NCBI GenBank assembly: GCA_035566435.1
Contig: DATMRF010000102.1
Span: forward strand, 1-27,603
DNA: 27,603 bases
Reading direction: 5' to 3'
DNA from: DATMRF01 sp035566435
GTDB lineage: Bacteria; Verrucomicrobiota; Verrucomicrobiia; Limisphaerales; UBA8199
The notes under the pieces are model-generated. The model saw only the letters and a list, made by a program, of their open reading frames with translations. It was not told the DNA's origin and did no database searches. The position numbers and the translations under genes were made by a program. Each line of letters opens with the position of its first letter. Within the stretch, counting starts at the first letter, position 1. Below, one piece after another: positions 1 through 8,151 of this stretch.

Positions 1-369
1 CCTTTTATCGAACTCCAAGGCTAAGCCGGGGCCCTGATTCTGGAGTTCAACGTTCTCACGGCGCAAAAAACAACGATTGTCTCCCAGTCTAAGCGCCCGG
101 CCATGATTGCGTTCGACGTGCGCGAGTTTTCACACAGCCTCGCCCTGGCCTCGGAGGTCTATCCTCTGGTCCGTCCCGACACCCTCGTTGGATCCCGCAC
201 CGGTCACCGCCTAAAAAGCGTGCAACCGAAGCGCTGGGAAAAAAATAGTGTTAAGGAGTGTTAAGCCCGCGATACCGGCCAGAATGTGGACGGGGTCGGC
301 GGCGAGCAACGGGGCCGAAGGTGCGGTGGGGGGACTGTCGCTGCCCGCGGTAACACAGGGGGGGCTTTC
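1..369. other. Left-edge stretch without a convincing gene
   Basis: A short open frame runs from 25 to the stop at 262-264 on the plus strand, with an ATG at 103 that would give 53 residues. It matches nothing I recognise and may be noncoding. The AT-rich patch around 240-265 holds two near-identical GTGTTAAG-type words. I see no RNA gene or terminator here. Confidence 0.3.
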
Positions 370-377
370 ATGTTTGT

Positions 378-720
378 TTGTACGGCTATCTGTTGTCCGG
401 GCGTGCCTGGATTGGCCGCAGTGGCCTCTACTATGGATGGCGCGACGAATGTTGTCCGACGGCGGAGACGAGGCCCCCCGACGGCACGGCCATTCTCGAG
501 AAATTTCCGCTCATCTGGACGGATGTCCTGGAGCCTTACGGCACCGTGGCCGCACAGGGTAAAGCCATCGCTGTCTATGGCGCCTTGTCTTTCTGGTGGC
601 TGGACGAGCACGGCACCCCGCGCCCCGGCACCAGTGAGCACATTTGGTTCTCCAACGACCAGTTGGCCGTCCGCTTCATCGAAGGAATCGACTTCGACTT
701 GGCGGCTCAGGCGGGCAAGA
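378..720 (+). pseudogene. Partial or decayed gene of unknown function, abutting lacI
   Basis: The frame through 378-720 looks coding. It has strongly G/C-biased third positions and a balanced protein-like composition, rich in Trp, Tyr and Phe (for example WWLDEHGTPRPG and HIWFSNDQLAVRF). I do not recognise the family. Two things look broken. First, the best start signal is a run of G at about 356-363 followed by ATG at 370, but that ATG is in a different frame; the coding frame itself offers only TTG at 378 after a stop at 351. A 1-2 nt indel near 372-378 would join them. Second, the frame has no stop near its apparent end and runs on to 968 across the antisense of the lacI 3' end. Gene decay or a sequencing error both fit. 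The visible product is about 114 residues. Confidence 0.38.
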
Positions 721-1813
721 GTCGGTCGGCCGGCTTGGGGGCGTGGGTGGTAGAATCGCGGACGACGAGAGTAGTCGGGACGTGGTGTTCGGCGCCGGAG
801 GTGGCGGGGTCGGAAATCAGGGTCCAGAGGGCTTCGAAGGCGAGCCGGCCAATTGTGCCGCGGGGGACGGCGACGGTGGTGAGCGGGGGTTGGGTGTGTT
901 GGGCGAAGCGGATGTCGTCGAAGCCGACGACGGACAAATCGGCCGGGATGCGAATTCTGCGGTCATAGGCGGCGTGCATGGCACCAATGGCCATGAGGTC
1001 GTTGGCGGCGATAATGGCCGTGGGGGCGAGTCCGGCGAGCAATTTGGCGCAAGCAAGATAGCCGCCCTGGACGGTAAAATCGGAATCGACGGAGAGGGTC
1101 TGAAGGCCGCCGAATTTCCTGGCGCCGGCCAGGAAGGCGAGCTTGCGGCGCTGAGCCGAGGGAAGCCGAGGGGCGCCGCCGATAAAACCAATGCGGGTGT
1201 GGCCGAGGGCGCGGACATGGTCGAGGGCAGCGATGATGCCATGTTCGTAATCGACGGCGATGTTGCTGACGCGGTAGTCCACGCGGCCGAGGTCGAGGTA
1301 GACGGCGGCGATGCCGCGGCGGGCGAGGGTGTGCATGACGGAGGGGTCAATCTGGGAGGTAAGGATGGCGACGCCGGGCACCTGGAGAGCGAGCAGGCGG
1401 AGAACGGTGTCGCGGGTGCGCTGGGGGTCGTAGTTGGTATTGACGACAACGGCTTCCATGTCTTTGAGATTCGCGGCTTCCTGGAAGGAGGCGATAATCT
1501 CCGGGAAGAAGGGGTTCCGGATATCGGAGACGATGACGCCGAGGATGTGACTGCGGCCAACGGCGAGGTTGCGAGCGGAAACGTTGGGGGAATAGCCGAG
1601 GGCTTTGACGGCGGCGAAGACGCGGTTTTGGGTTGTGGGCCGGATGCGGTGCCTGTGGGCTTCGTTGAGGACAAAGGAGACGGTGGCGACGGAAACGCCG
1701 GCGCGGCGGGCGACATCGCGGATGTTGGGGACACCGTTCGGCCGACGGCGACGGGACAGCCGCCGCGGCGGGACTTTTTCAGGCGTCGGCGCGCCATTAC
1801 CTTTTCGTGTCAT
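707..1813 (-). CDS. LacI/GalR-family transcriptional regulator
   Basis: A 368-residue one-component repressor. Residues about 28-55 form the LacI helix-turn-helix (NIRDVARRAGVSVATVSFVLN region). A hinge helix follows (LGYSPNVSARNLA, about 75-88), then a periplasmic-binding-protein-like effector domain beginning LGVIVSDIRNPFF and ending near VVGFDDIRFAQHTQPPLTTV. The family binds a sugar or related small molecule and dissociates from an operator. I chose ATG 1813; the frame extends to a TTG at 1885, but that runs into a repeat array. The basic, proline-rich leader before the helix-turn-helix (about 27 residues) is longer than usual. It diverges from the halogenase-like gene at 2114, so it may regulate it, but no clear palindromic operator is visible in the repeat-filled spacer. 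The ligand cannot be inferred. Confidence 0.93.
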   Translation of the reverse strand: MTRKGNGAPTPEKVPPRRLSRRRRPNGVPNIRDVARRAGVSVATVSFVLNEAHRHRIRPTTQNRVFAAVKALGYSPNVSARNLAVGRSHILGVIVSDIRNPFFPEIIASFQEAANLKDMEAVVVNTNYDPQRTRDTVLRLLALQVPGVAILTSQIDPSVMHTLARRGIAAVYLDLGRVDYRVSNIAVDYEHGIIAALDHVRALGHTRIGFIGGAPRLPSAQRRKLAFLAGARKFGGLQTLSVDSDFTVQGGYLACAKLLAGLAPTAIIAANDLMAIGAMHAAYDRRIRIPADLSVVGFDDIRFAQHTQPPLTTVAVPRGTIGRLAFEALWTLISDPATSGAEHHVPTTLVVRDSTTHAPKPADRLLPA

Positions 1814-1879
1814 CGGGACATTAATACCACCATTCAGCGATACAGGCAGGGTGTCAAGGAGCGAGCCTCGCGTCTCGGG

Positions 1880-2100
1880 TTTCAAGGTTCAAGGTTCAAG
1901 TCTCAAGTCTCAAGTCCGCAGTCCACGGTTGAGAGTCCTCGGGTAAGGGCTCAAGGCCCAAGCGGACTGCAGAGCGCCAAGTGTCAGGTGCCAAGTCTCA
2001 GGTCCCAAGTCCCAAGTCCCAAGTCCAAAGCCCCAGGTCTCAAGTCTCAAGTGCGCGGTCCACGGTCCACGGTTCAGGTGCGACGGTTGAAAGTTGGTGC
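1880..2100. repeat. Heptanucleotide repeat array (AAGTCCC type)
   Basis: About 31 units of 7 bp can be written in one register without indels. Units include AAGTCTC, TCCCAAG (three in a row), TCTCAAG and TCCACGG. The middle (about 1920-1980) is degenerate but keeps the 7-bp step. The array fills nearly all of the spacer between lacI and the halogenase-like gene. It contains no stop codon in the halogenase reading frame. Confidence 0.9.
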
Positions 2101-2113
2101 GGTTAGGGTCGGA

Positions 2114-3619
2114 ATGCTGCACATTTGCGGCGTGCCCACCAGTGTCGTCAAACGGGTGATTGTTCTGGGCGGGGGAAGCGCCGGGTTTATCGCTGCGCTG
2201 ACGCTCAAGCGGCGGCTGCCGCAGCTCGAGGTGACGGCGCTGCGCAGCCCGGACATCGGGGTCATTGGGGTGGGCGAGGGGACGACAGTCGCTTTCCCGC
2301 GGCATTTTTTCGAGAACCTCAAGCTCAAGCCGAAGCAGTTTTACGCAGAGGCGGAGCCAACCTGGAAGCTGGGGATTAAGTTTTTGTGGGGGTCGCGGCC
2401 GGAGTTTTATTACACGTTCATGACGGAGTTCGGCCAGCGGGTGCCAGGGTTGTCGCGCCCGATCGGGTTCTATGCTTCCGACGAGGTGCCGTATACGGGC
2501 ACGGTGTCGGCGTTGATGGCGCACGACAAGGCTTTCCCGCGGCAACCGGACGGCCAGCCAAAGTTCCACAACTTTTTCGCTTTCCATATCGAGAACAAGA
2601 AACTGGTGGGGTGGCTGGGGAAGGTGAGCGTGGAATTCGGCGTGGAAGTGAAGGACGCGACCGTAAAGGCCGAGACCGGACCGGAAGGAATCGCGGCGCT
2701 GGTTACCGACCAGGGGGAGCGGATGACGGCGGACTTGTATGTCGATGCCTCCGGCTTTCGGTCCGAGTTGCTTGGGCGGGCCCTGGGCGAGCCGTTCATC
2801 AGCTACGCCGATTCGCTGTTTTGCGACCGGGCGGTGATCGGGGGATGGGCGAGGACGGACGAGCCGATCAAGCCTTACACGCTGGCCGAGACGATGGACG
2901 CAGGCTGGTGCTGGCAGATCGAGCATGAGCATTGGATCAACCGAGGGTATGTGTACTCTTCGAATTTCATAACGGACGAGGCGGCGCTGGGTGAATTCCT
3001 GGCGAAGAATCCGAAAGTGGCGACCGAGCCGCGCCGGGTGAAGTTCCGCACCGGACGCTACGCGCGCAACTGGGTGGGCAACGTGGTGGGGATCGGGAAC
3101 GCGGTGGGATTTGTGGAGCCGCTGGAGGCGACGGCGCTGCAGGTGATATGCGTGGAAGCGATCACGCTGGCGGATTCGCTGGGCGAAAGCGCCTGCTCGC
3201 CAACGCCGACGCTAGCGGCGCTCTACAACGGGTTCAATACGCGGGTTTGGGATGATGTGCGGGATTTTCTGGCGATCCATTATAAGTTCAATACCCGGCT
3301 GGACACACCTTTTTGGCGGGCCTGCCGGGCCGACACCGCGGTACATGGCGCCGAGCCAATGGTGGAGTTCTACCGGGAAAATGGGCCGAGCGGATTGTCG
3401 GGCCAGTTGTTGCATTCGTCGAATTCGTTTGGCGTGGACGGTTACCTGTCGCTGTTGGTGGGGCAGGCGGTGCCGCATGCCAAACCCCACGCGGCAACGC
3501 CGAAGGAGCTGGAGAGCTGGCGGTCGCGGTGCCGGGTATGGGCGATGGAAGCGCAGCGGGCGATGGATGTGAAGCAGTGCCTCGAAGCGATTCGCCAGCC
3601 CGGAATGAAGTGGGAGTGA
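2114..3619 (+). CDS. Tryptophan-halogenase-like flavoprotein (PF04820 family)
   Basis: A 501-residue protein related to FADH2-dependent halogenases. The N-terminal FAD-binding loop is GGGSAG at residues 19-24, followed by GVGEGTT (about 52-58). The segment WKLGIKF (84-90) aligns with the region carrying the catalytic lysine of PrnA/RebH-type enzymes. VEPLEATAL (334-342) matches the conserved segment near the chloride/FAD tunnel. The signature usually written WxWxIP is present as WCWQIE at 265-270, so the proline is replaced by glutamate. Halogenation is therefore not assured, and the substrate is unknown. I chose ATG 2114 because it gives a normal N-terminus just before the FAD loop; its ribosome-binding site is weak. 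The frame is open far upstream only because the heptad array and the antisense of lacI lack stops. The next gene downstream starts 125 nt later. Confidence 0.88.
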   Translation: MLHICGVPTSVVKRVIVLGGGSAGFIAALTLKRRLPQLEVTALRSPDIGVIGVGEGTTVAFPRHFFENLKLKPKQFYAEAEPTWKLGIKFLWGSRPEFYYTFMTEFGQRVPGLSRPIGFYASDEVPYTGTVSALMAHDKAFPRQPDGQPKFHNFFAFHIENKKLVGWLGKVSVEFGVEVKDATVKAETGPEGIAALVTDQGERMTADLYVDASGFRSELLGRALGEPFISYADSLFCDRAVIGGWARTDEPIKPYTLAETMDAGWCWQIEHEHWINRGYVYSSNFITDEAALGEFLAKNPKVATEPRRVKFRTGRYARNWVGNVVGIGNAVGFVEPLEATALQVICVEAITLADSLGESACSPTPTLAALYNGFNTRVWDDVRDFLAIHYKFNTRLDTPFWRACRADTAVHGAEPMVEFYRENGPSGLSGQLLHSSNSFGVDGYLSLLVGQAVPHAKPHAATPKELESWRSRCRVWAMEAQRAMDVKQCLEAIRQPGMKWE

Positions 3620-3651
3620 CCCGAGCCGGAAGCATTCGGGCAGGATTTTTT

Positions 3652-3720
3652 AACGCAAAGACGCTAAGGTGCAAAGGCGCTACCGGATTTTAAGCCACGG
3701 ATGGACACGAATTGACACAG
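3652..3720. repeat. Short octamer and decamer repeat tracts
   Basis: Positions 3653-3681 read as 8-bp units (CGCAAAGA, CGCTAAGG, TGCAAAGG, CGC). Positions 3695-3720 read as about 10-bp units (CCACGGATGG, ACACGAATTG, ACACAGG). Such tracts occur between genes in Planctomycetes and Verrucomicrobia genomes, as I recall them. They lie just before the start of the next gene. Confidence 0.55.
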
Positions 3721-3744
3721 GTGCAAAGGCGCGGAGAATCTGTT

Positions 3745-6306
3745 GTGAGCGGCGCGGTCGCGAGCGGTCCCCCTGAGGCGGCGGAGGCCCATCCTGCGGG
3801 CAGCGGGCGGGCTGGCGGCGGGGTGCGTGCGGTGCTGGTGCTGTTGTTTTTCGGGAGCGGTTGCGCGGCGTTGATCTACGAAATCATTTGGTTCCAGTTG
3901 CTGGGACTGGTGATTGGGTCAACGGCGGTATCGCTGGGGATCGTGCTGGGGGTGTTCATGGGGGGGCTGTGTTTAGGCAGCGTAGCGTTGCCGCGCTGGA
4001 TTTCGCCGCGGCGGCACCCGCTGCGCGTTTATGCGGCGGTCGAGGCCGGAATCGGGATCTGTGGCGTCGGAGTGCTGGCGCTGCTACCGCCCGTGGCGCG
4101 GATTTATGCGATGCATGTGGGTCCGGGCCTGCCGGCTTTCCTGCTGCGGGGCGCGCTGTGCGTCGCTTGTCTTCTGCCGGCAACCATGCTGATGGGGGCG
4201 ACGTTGCCGGCGATTTCGCGCTGGGTGAGGACCAGCTCTGACGGGATTTCCTGGCTCGGCCTGTTTTATGCCGGCAACACTTTCGGTGCGGTGTTTGGCT
4301 CGCTGTTGGCGGGATTCTATTTGTTGCGCGTGTATGACATGGTTGTAGGCACTTGTGTCGCCGCGGCACTAAACGCCTCGATCGCTCTCATCAGTTTCTT
4401 GCTTTCCGTGCGCGAGCCGCACCAGGGGCCGAATGAATTCGCGGAATCGGCCGCCGTTGGGGCGTCGGACGGGCGGGACGCCGGGCTGGTTTATTGGACC
4501 ATCGCTTTATCAGGATTATGCGCGCTAGGGGCGGAGGTAGTATGGACGCGGTTGTTGTCATTGATGCTGGGCGGGACGGTGTATGCGTTTTCGCTGATCC
4601 TGGCGGTTTTCCTGGCGGGGTTGGGGATCGGCAGCACCGTCGGGGCTTTCGTGGCGCGGCGGACGGCGCGTCCGGAGTTCGCGCTGGGGCTCTGCCAAAT
4701 GCTGCTCGCGGCGGGGATGGGCTGGACGGCGTTCATGCTGGCACGTTCGCTGCCCTATTGGCCGATTAACCCGTCGCTTTCCACAAGCCCGTGGTTCAAC
4801 CTCCAGCTCGACCTGCTGCGCTGCGCTTGGGCAGTTCTGCCGCCCACCTGTTTATGGGGGGCGAGTTTTCCCCTGGCACTGGCAGCGGCTTCGGGAGGGG
4901 GAGACCCCGGACGGCTGGTCGGCAGAGTTTATGCCGCCAACACGGCAGGGGCGATTGTCGGCGCGGTGGGGTGCAGCGTCTTCCTGATCGGGTGGCTCGG
5001 GACGCAGCAGGTCGAACGACTGCTGCTGAGCTTAACTGCAGTCAGCGGGCTTCTGATGTTGTGGGGGCGGCCGAAAGTGCAAAGGCTAAAGTCCCAAGTC
5101 CCAAGTCCCAAGTCTCAAGTCCCAAGTCCACAATCCACGGTCCACAGTTCAGGGCGCGGAAGGTGGAGCGCGGAGGGGGCGGTGTGGCTGATCGCGGGAC
5201 TCGGAGTGGTCGCGCTGCTGATCTGGACTGTTCCGCGGGTGCCGTGGGAGTTGGTCGCATATGGCCGCAAGCTTCCCGCCACTACCACGGTCGAGACCGC
5301 TCTGTATATGGGCGAAGGGGTAAACGCGTCGGTCGCCGTCACCGAGATGAACAACGGCGTCCGGAACTTCCATATCAGCGGCAAGATCGAAGCTTCGACG
5401 GACCCGCGGGACATGCGCATGCAACGGATGCTGGGCCATCTGCCGGGACTGCTGCATCCCCAACCCCGGTCCGTGCTGGTCGTCGGCTGCGGGGCTGGCG
5501 TTACCGCCGGGTCATTACTCGTTTACCCCAGCGTCGAGAAAATCGTGATTTGCGAGCTTGAACCATTGATTCCCAAATTGGTCGCTCGGTATTTCGCGGA
5601 AGAGAATTACGACGTTGTGGACAACCCGCGGGTCCGGATCATTTACGATGATGCGCGGCATTATATCCTGACTACGCAGGACAAGTTCGATATCATCACG
5701 TCAGACCCGATTCATCCGTGGGTCAAGGGCGCTGCCAGCCTCTACACCAAAGAATATTTCGAGCTCTGCAGGCAGCATCTGAATCCGGGCGGACTGGTGA
5801 CCCAGTGGGTGCCACTCTATGAAAGCAGCGTCGCGGTCGTCCGGTCCGAGCTGGCGACTTTTTTCGACGTCTTTCCTCAAGCAACCGTGTGGAGCAACGA
5901 CGAAAATGGCGAGGGCTATGACGTCGTGTTACTCGGCGGGGCGGGCGCGGCCACTATCGATCTGGGACAGGTCCAGCGCCGGCTCAGCAGTGACGATTTC
6001 GACCGGGTGCGCCAATCTCTGCGCGACGTTGGGTTCAAGTCGAGTTTCGGGCTGATGGCGACCTACGCTGGGCGCGCAACGGACCTGCAGCCGTGGCTGA
6101 AGCACGCCCAGCTTAACCGCGACAAAGACCTCCGCCTGCAATACCTCGCCGGCATGGGCCTCAACCGGAATGACCAGGATTACATCTTCTCCGAGCTATT
6201 AACCTACCGCAAGTTCCCCGGAGATTTATTCGTAGGCTCCGACCCGGAACGCGAGGCCTTGCTGCGGGCAATTGAAGGCCCGGGGAAGACGTTGAAGGCT
6301 CACTGA
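3745..6306 (+). CDS. Multi-pass membrane protein fused to a spermidine-synthase-like methyltransferase-fold domain
   Basis: An 853-residue fusion. Residues about 25-445 are strongly hydrophobic with roughly a dozen predicted membrane helices. They include two related halves that start with ALIYEIIWFQLLG and ALGAEVVWTRLLS, a pattern typical of bacterial integral-membrane spermidine synthase homologues. Residues about 575-760 form the spermidine-synthase fold, with the nucleotide-binding loop VVGCGAGVTAG, the acidic CELEP after strand 2, and SDPIHPW near residue 652 where the active-site Asp lies. Whether it makes polyamines is not certain, as many such fusions are uncharacterised. I chose GTG 3745 because GGAGA lies 8 nt before it; the frame also extends to a TTG at 3712 inside a repeat. 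Residues about 447-472 (KSQVPSP motifs) are a heptad-repeat insertion between the last two membrane helices. Confidence 0.85.
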   Translation: MSGAVASGPPEAAEAHPAGSGRAGGGVRAVLVLLFFGSGCAALIYEIIWFQLLGLVIGSTAVSLGIVLGVFMGGLCLGSVALPRWISPRRHPLRVYAAVEAGIGICGVGVLALLPPVARIYAMHVGPGLPAFLLRGALCVACLLPATMLMGATLPAISRWVRTSSDGISWLGLFYAGNTFGAVFGSLLAGFYLLRVYDMVVGTCVAAALNASIALISFLLSVREPHQGPNEFAESAAVGASDGRDAGLVYWTIALSGLCALGAEVVWTRLLSLMLGGTVYAFSLILAVFLAGLGIGSTVGAFVARRTARPEFALGLCQMLLAAGMGWTAFMLARSLPYWPINPSLSTSPWFNLQLDLLRCAWAVLPPTCLWGASFPLALAAASGGGDPGRLVGRVYAANTAGAIVGAVGCSVFLIGWLGTQQVERLLLSLTAVSGLLMLWGRPKVQRLKSQVPSPKSQVPSPQSTVHSSGRGRWSAEGAVWLIAGLGVVALLIWTVPRVPWELVAYGRKLPATTTVETALYMGEGVNASVAVTEMNNGVRNFHISGKIEASTDPRDMRMQRMLGHLPGLLHPQPRSVLVVGCGAGVTAGSLLVYPSVEKIVICELEPLIPKLVARYFAEENYDVVDNPRVRIIYDDARHYILTTQDKFDIITSDPIHPWVKGAASLYTKEYFELCRQHLNPGGLVTQWVPLYESSVAVVRSELATFFDVFPQATVWSNDENGEGYDVVLLGGAGAATIDLGQVQRRLSSDDFDRVRQSLRDVGFKSSFGLMATYAGRATDLQPWLKHAQLNRDKDLRLQYLAGMGLNRNDQDYIFSELLTYRKFPGDLFVGSDPEREALLRAIEGPGKTLKAH
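5087..5160 (+). repeat. AAGTCCC heptad tract inside a coding region
   Basis: About ten 7-bp units in register: four AAGTCCC/AAGTCTC-type copies, then AAGTCCC, AAGTCCA, CAATCCA, CGGTCCA, CAGTTCA. They translate as KSQVPSPKSQVPSPQS, a low-complexity segment with no role in the fold. The same family makes up the intergenic array at 1880-2100. Confidence 0.92.
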
Positions 6307-6375
6307 ACCGATGAGAAAACCGGGGCCAAATTGTAATGTACAACCACAGGGCCACGGCGTAGCGTTGGCCTTGTT

Positions 6376-6939
6376 ATGAAAACCCGCGGAATCAATTCAG
6401 GCACCGATTACACCGTCAGGCAGGTCTGGTCACCTATGCGGCAAACGTCCTGTCGACCGGGACGCTTGCACCTGGTCACAGTCCATGAGGTTGAGGACCT
6501 GCGTGATGAACTGGCCAGAGGCAACGTACCGCCTGACCTGGAGGCAAAGCTATGCAAGCTTGGCCTAAGCGAACTCGGTCACCGTTTTATTGAGCAGCAA
6601 TGCCGGACCATCATCGGGTTGATCCAGGCGGCGCAGGCTGGTTCTTTCAAAGTGGCTGACCGGGCGGAGTTCGAGCGGTTGGTGCGCGTGCTGGCCTACG
6701 TTCGCAAGGATGACGATGCCATTCCCGATTACCAATCCGATGGGTTTGCCGATGACCGGGAAGAAGTGCGTTCTGCCGCGACTGAACTGAGCCCCTTGCT
6801 CCATGCGTTTAAAGCCTGGCGGTTGCAGCATCAGGTGCCGGCGATGTGGACGCCGTTCCCTGGTGCCGAACAGGGGCAGGAGACGATGAGCAGGTTGGCA
6901 TCGGCGGGTCGGCCGGGCGGGCACTTTTGCGGACGCTGA
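6376..6939 (+). CDS. DUF1232 (YkvA-like) domain protein
   Basis: A 187-residue protein. The segment at about residues 104-130 has the DUF1232 pattern: an LAYV stretch, then DAIPDYQSDGF and a following DD pair. It is followed by a helix ending FKAWR. In the family this motif lies near a membrane helix, but here the surrounding sequence is charged and probably soluble. A helical region precedes it (residues about 35-95). The function of DUF1232 is not established. The ATG at 6376 has no clear ribosome-binding site, and ATG 6436 is an alternative start. The last 25 residues look less conserved and may be a random extension. Confidence 0.68.
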   Translation: MKTRGINSGTDYTVRQVWSPMRQTSCRPGRLHLVTVHEVEDLRDELARGNVPPDLEAKLCKLGLSELGHRFIEQQCRTIIGLIQAAQAGSFKVADRAEFERLVRVLAYVRKDDDAIPDYQSDGFADDREEVRSAATELSPLLHAFKAWRLQHQVPAMWTPFPGAEQGQETMSRLASAGRPGGHFCGR

Positions 6940-7015
6940 GCGGCACTCGAATTGGCGTGGTGAAATAGACCGCCCGGCACCTCTCGGCAAAGTCGCAAGG
7001 ACGATGCGGGGCCTT

Positions 7016-7249
7016 TTATCGAGCCGCGTCGCTTGGCCCGTCACACGACTCCAGGAATTCCCTTGCAGCAACCGCCTCTTCGATGGGAACCTGGATGGGA
7101 AAACCAACGGCCCTCCCCAGCAAGGAACAATCCGCGGACATAGAGAGCTCCACGGGGTGCAGACCAGCGCCTCGCAAATTACTGATCATCCTGTCAGCCT
7201 CGATTGAAGTCGTGACCGTGCGAACCCTGGCATAGACTGTTGTGCCCAT
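7016..7249 (-). CDS. DUF2007-type putative signal-transducing protein
   Basis: A 77-residue protein beginning MGTTVYARVRTVTTSIEADR. It has the DUF2007 layout: a beta strand, then TSIEADRMISNLRGAGL (helix that in the family reads 'EAEllkslLeaeGI'), a central variable part, and a closing IQVPIEEAVAAREFLE that matches the family's 'V.vp.ed...A..iL' end. The fold is a small ferredoxin-like unit of unknown role. I chose ATG 7249 because the family starts there; the frame is open upstream to about 7489, but that extension is basic, low in coding character and overlaps an inverted repeat. Confidence 0.7.
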   Translation of the reverse strand: MGTTVYARVRTVTTSIEADRMISNLRGAGLHPVELSMSADCSLLGRAVGFPIQVPIEEAVAAREFLESCDGPSDAAR

Positions 7250-7652
7250 AAAGGCTGACCGTGCTCGCTGTCGGGCCAGTACTCGCTGCCAGGGACCGGT
7301 TTGGCAGATCGAATCCAGCCCGCTTGCTGTTGGTTCCAGTATAGGCCCTTGAACCTTTTTGGCAAGCGGCGAGCGAGTCCGCAAGCCGGGGCATCGTGAC
7401 ACCGCCGCCGCTGCCGCAACCCTTTTGGCCAATTTGTAATCGGCATAGGTCGTGTGTGGCTGCGACTGGAGGCGCCTGGGCTCCGGCAACGCAAAGCCGA
7501 TTACAAATCGGCGCTCCGGGGCCCGTGCGGCGACGCTTTTCCTACATTCCTTAAACCAGGATTTTGAAGCTGCCCGGAACCATTCGCCTGCGCTAGGGTG
7601 GAAGGTTACAGCGTTTCGGAATGGAACCTTCAGATCCGCAAGTTACGTCCAG
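7250..7652. other. Gene-free stretch with inverted repeat copies
   Basis: I see no gene here. It holds one 7-bp-stem hairpin at 7496-7512 and an inverted 13-bp copy of half of it at 7432-7444. The rest is unremarkable. Confidence 0.6.
7432..7512. repeat. Palindromic repeat GCCGATTACAAATCGGC with an inverted partner
   Basis: Positions 7496-7512 form a perfect hairpin: stem GCCGATT/AATCGGC, loop ACA. The word ATTTGTAATCGGC at 7432-7444 is the exact reverse complement of 7496-7508. The hairpin is not followed by a T run, so a dispersed palindromic repeat fits better than an intrinsic terminator. Confidence 0.75.
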
Positions 7653-7961
7653 TTACGTTTTCCACCCGACAACCCCCGAGATGAGGACGTTGATTCCCAT
7701 ATCCAGGATTGCCAACAGGTAAATGATCACGGCTGTGCGGAATGCGAGCCGACGCAGTTTTTCTTCTTCCAGCACCAGGACCAGGCTGGTAACGCCGATG
7801 GACTGGAGCATGAGGGCAGTATCCAGCATCGACCATAATTTGAAGTTAAATCCGCCTGTAAATATTGAAACCACCAGAAAGAAGAACTGCATACCGAGGA
7901 ACAGTTTCACTCGTGCCACTTCAGTCGAATCGTGTGGGTTCGGCTTGGGTTCATCAATCAT
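7653..7961 (-). CDS. Small three-helix membrane protein, unknown function
   Basis: A 102-residue protein. After a polar, acidic N-terminus (MIDEPKPNPHDSTEV) it has three hydrophobic segments at about residues 18-38, 44-63 and 74-98. A charged loop (EEEKLRR) lies between the second and third, so positive charges suggest that loop is cytoplasmic. I do not recognise a family. Start and stop are unambiguous. A TATAAT sequence lies 11 nt before the ATG, which would give a nearly leaderless transcript. It shares strand with the DUF2007 gene about 400 nt further on, too far for a clear operon. Confidence 0.62.
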   Translation of the reverse strand: MIDEPKPNPHDSTEVARVKLFLGMQFFFLVVSIFTGGFNFKLWSMLDTALMLQSIGVTSLVLVLEEEKLRRLAFRTAVIIYLLAILDMGINVLISGVVGWKT

Positions 7962-7972
7962 AAGCCTGAGGG

Positions 7973-7978
7973 ATTATA
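7973..7978 (-). promoter_or_regulatory. Possible -10 element
   Basis: The minus strand reads TATAAT exactly, 11 nt before the ATG of the small membrane protein. No convincing -35 hexamer lies 16-18 nt upstream, so this is weak evidence. Confidence 0.25.
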
Positions 7979-8151
7979 CTGACAGTTTGTTGCTCAGCAG
8001 TTTCGCGGAGCCTGGTGACCATGGCAGGAAACCAGTTTCTTCCCTCCGGTGCGACCGGAGGCGATCGGTCGAACAAGGCGACTTCCGTGCCGGTCTGTAC
8101 TAAACACTTAAGCCGCCAGGGCAGCCAGTCAAGGTTGAATAAGCGGCCGGG

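Noticed and set aside
1880..2100. CRISPR array
   Set aside because: The period is 7 bp with no unique spacers and no cas genes.
644..2113. Long open frame that would extend the halogenase-like protein to about 991 residues
   Set aside because: It runs antisense to the clear LacI gene and then through the heptad array, both of which happen to lack stops. The conserved FAD-binding start lies just after 2114.
8052..8071. Terminator hairpin (CGACCG/CGGTCG) upstream of the small membrane protein
   Set aside because: 6-bp stem with an 8-nt loop and no T run; it is not at the 3' end of a gene.
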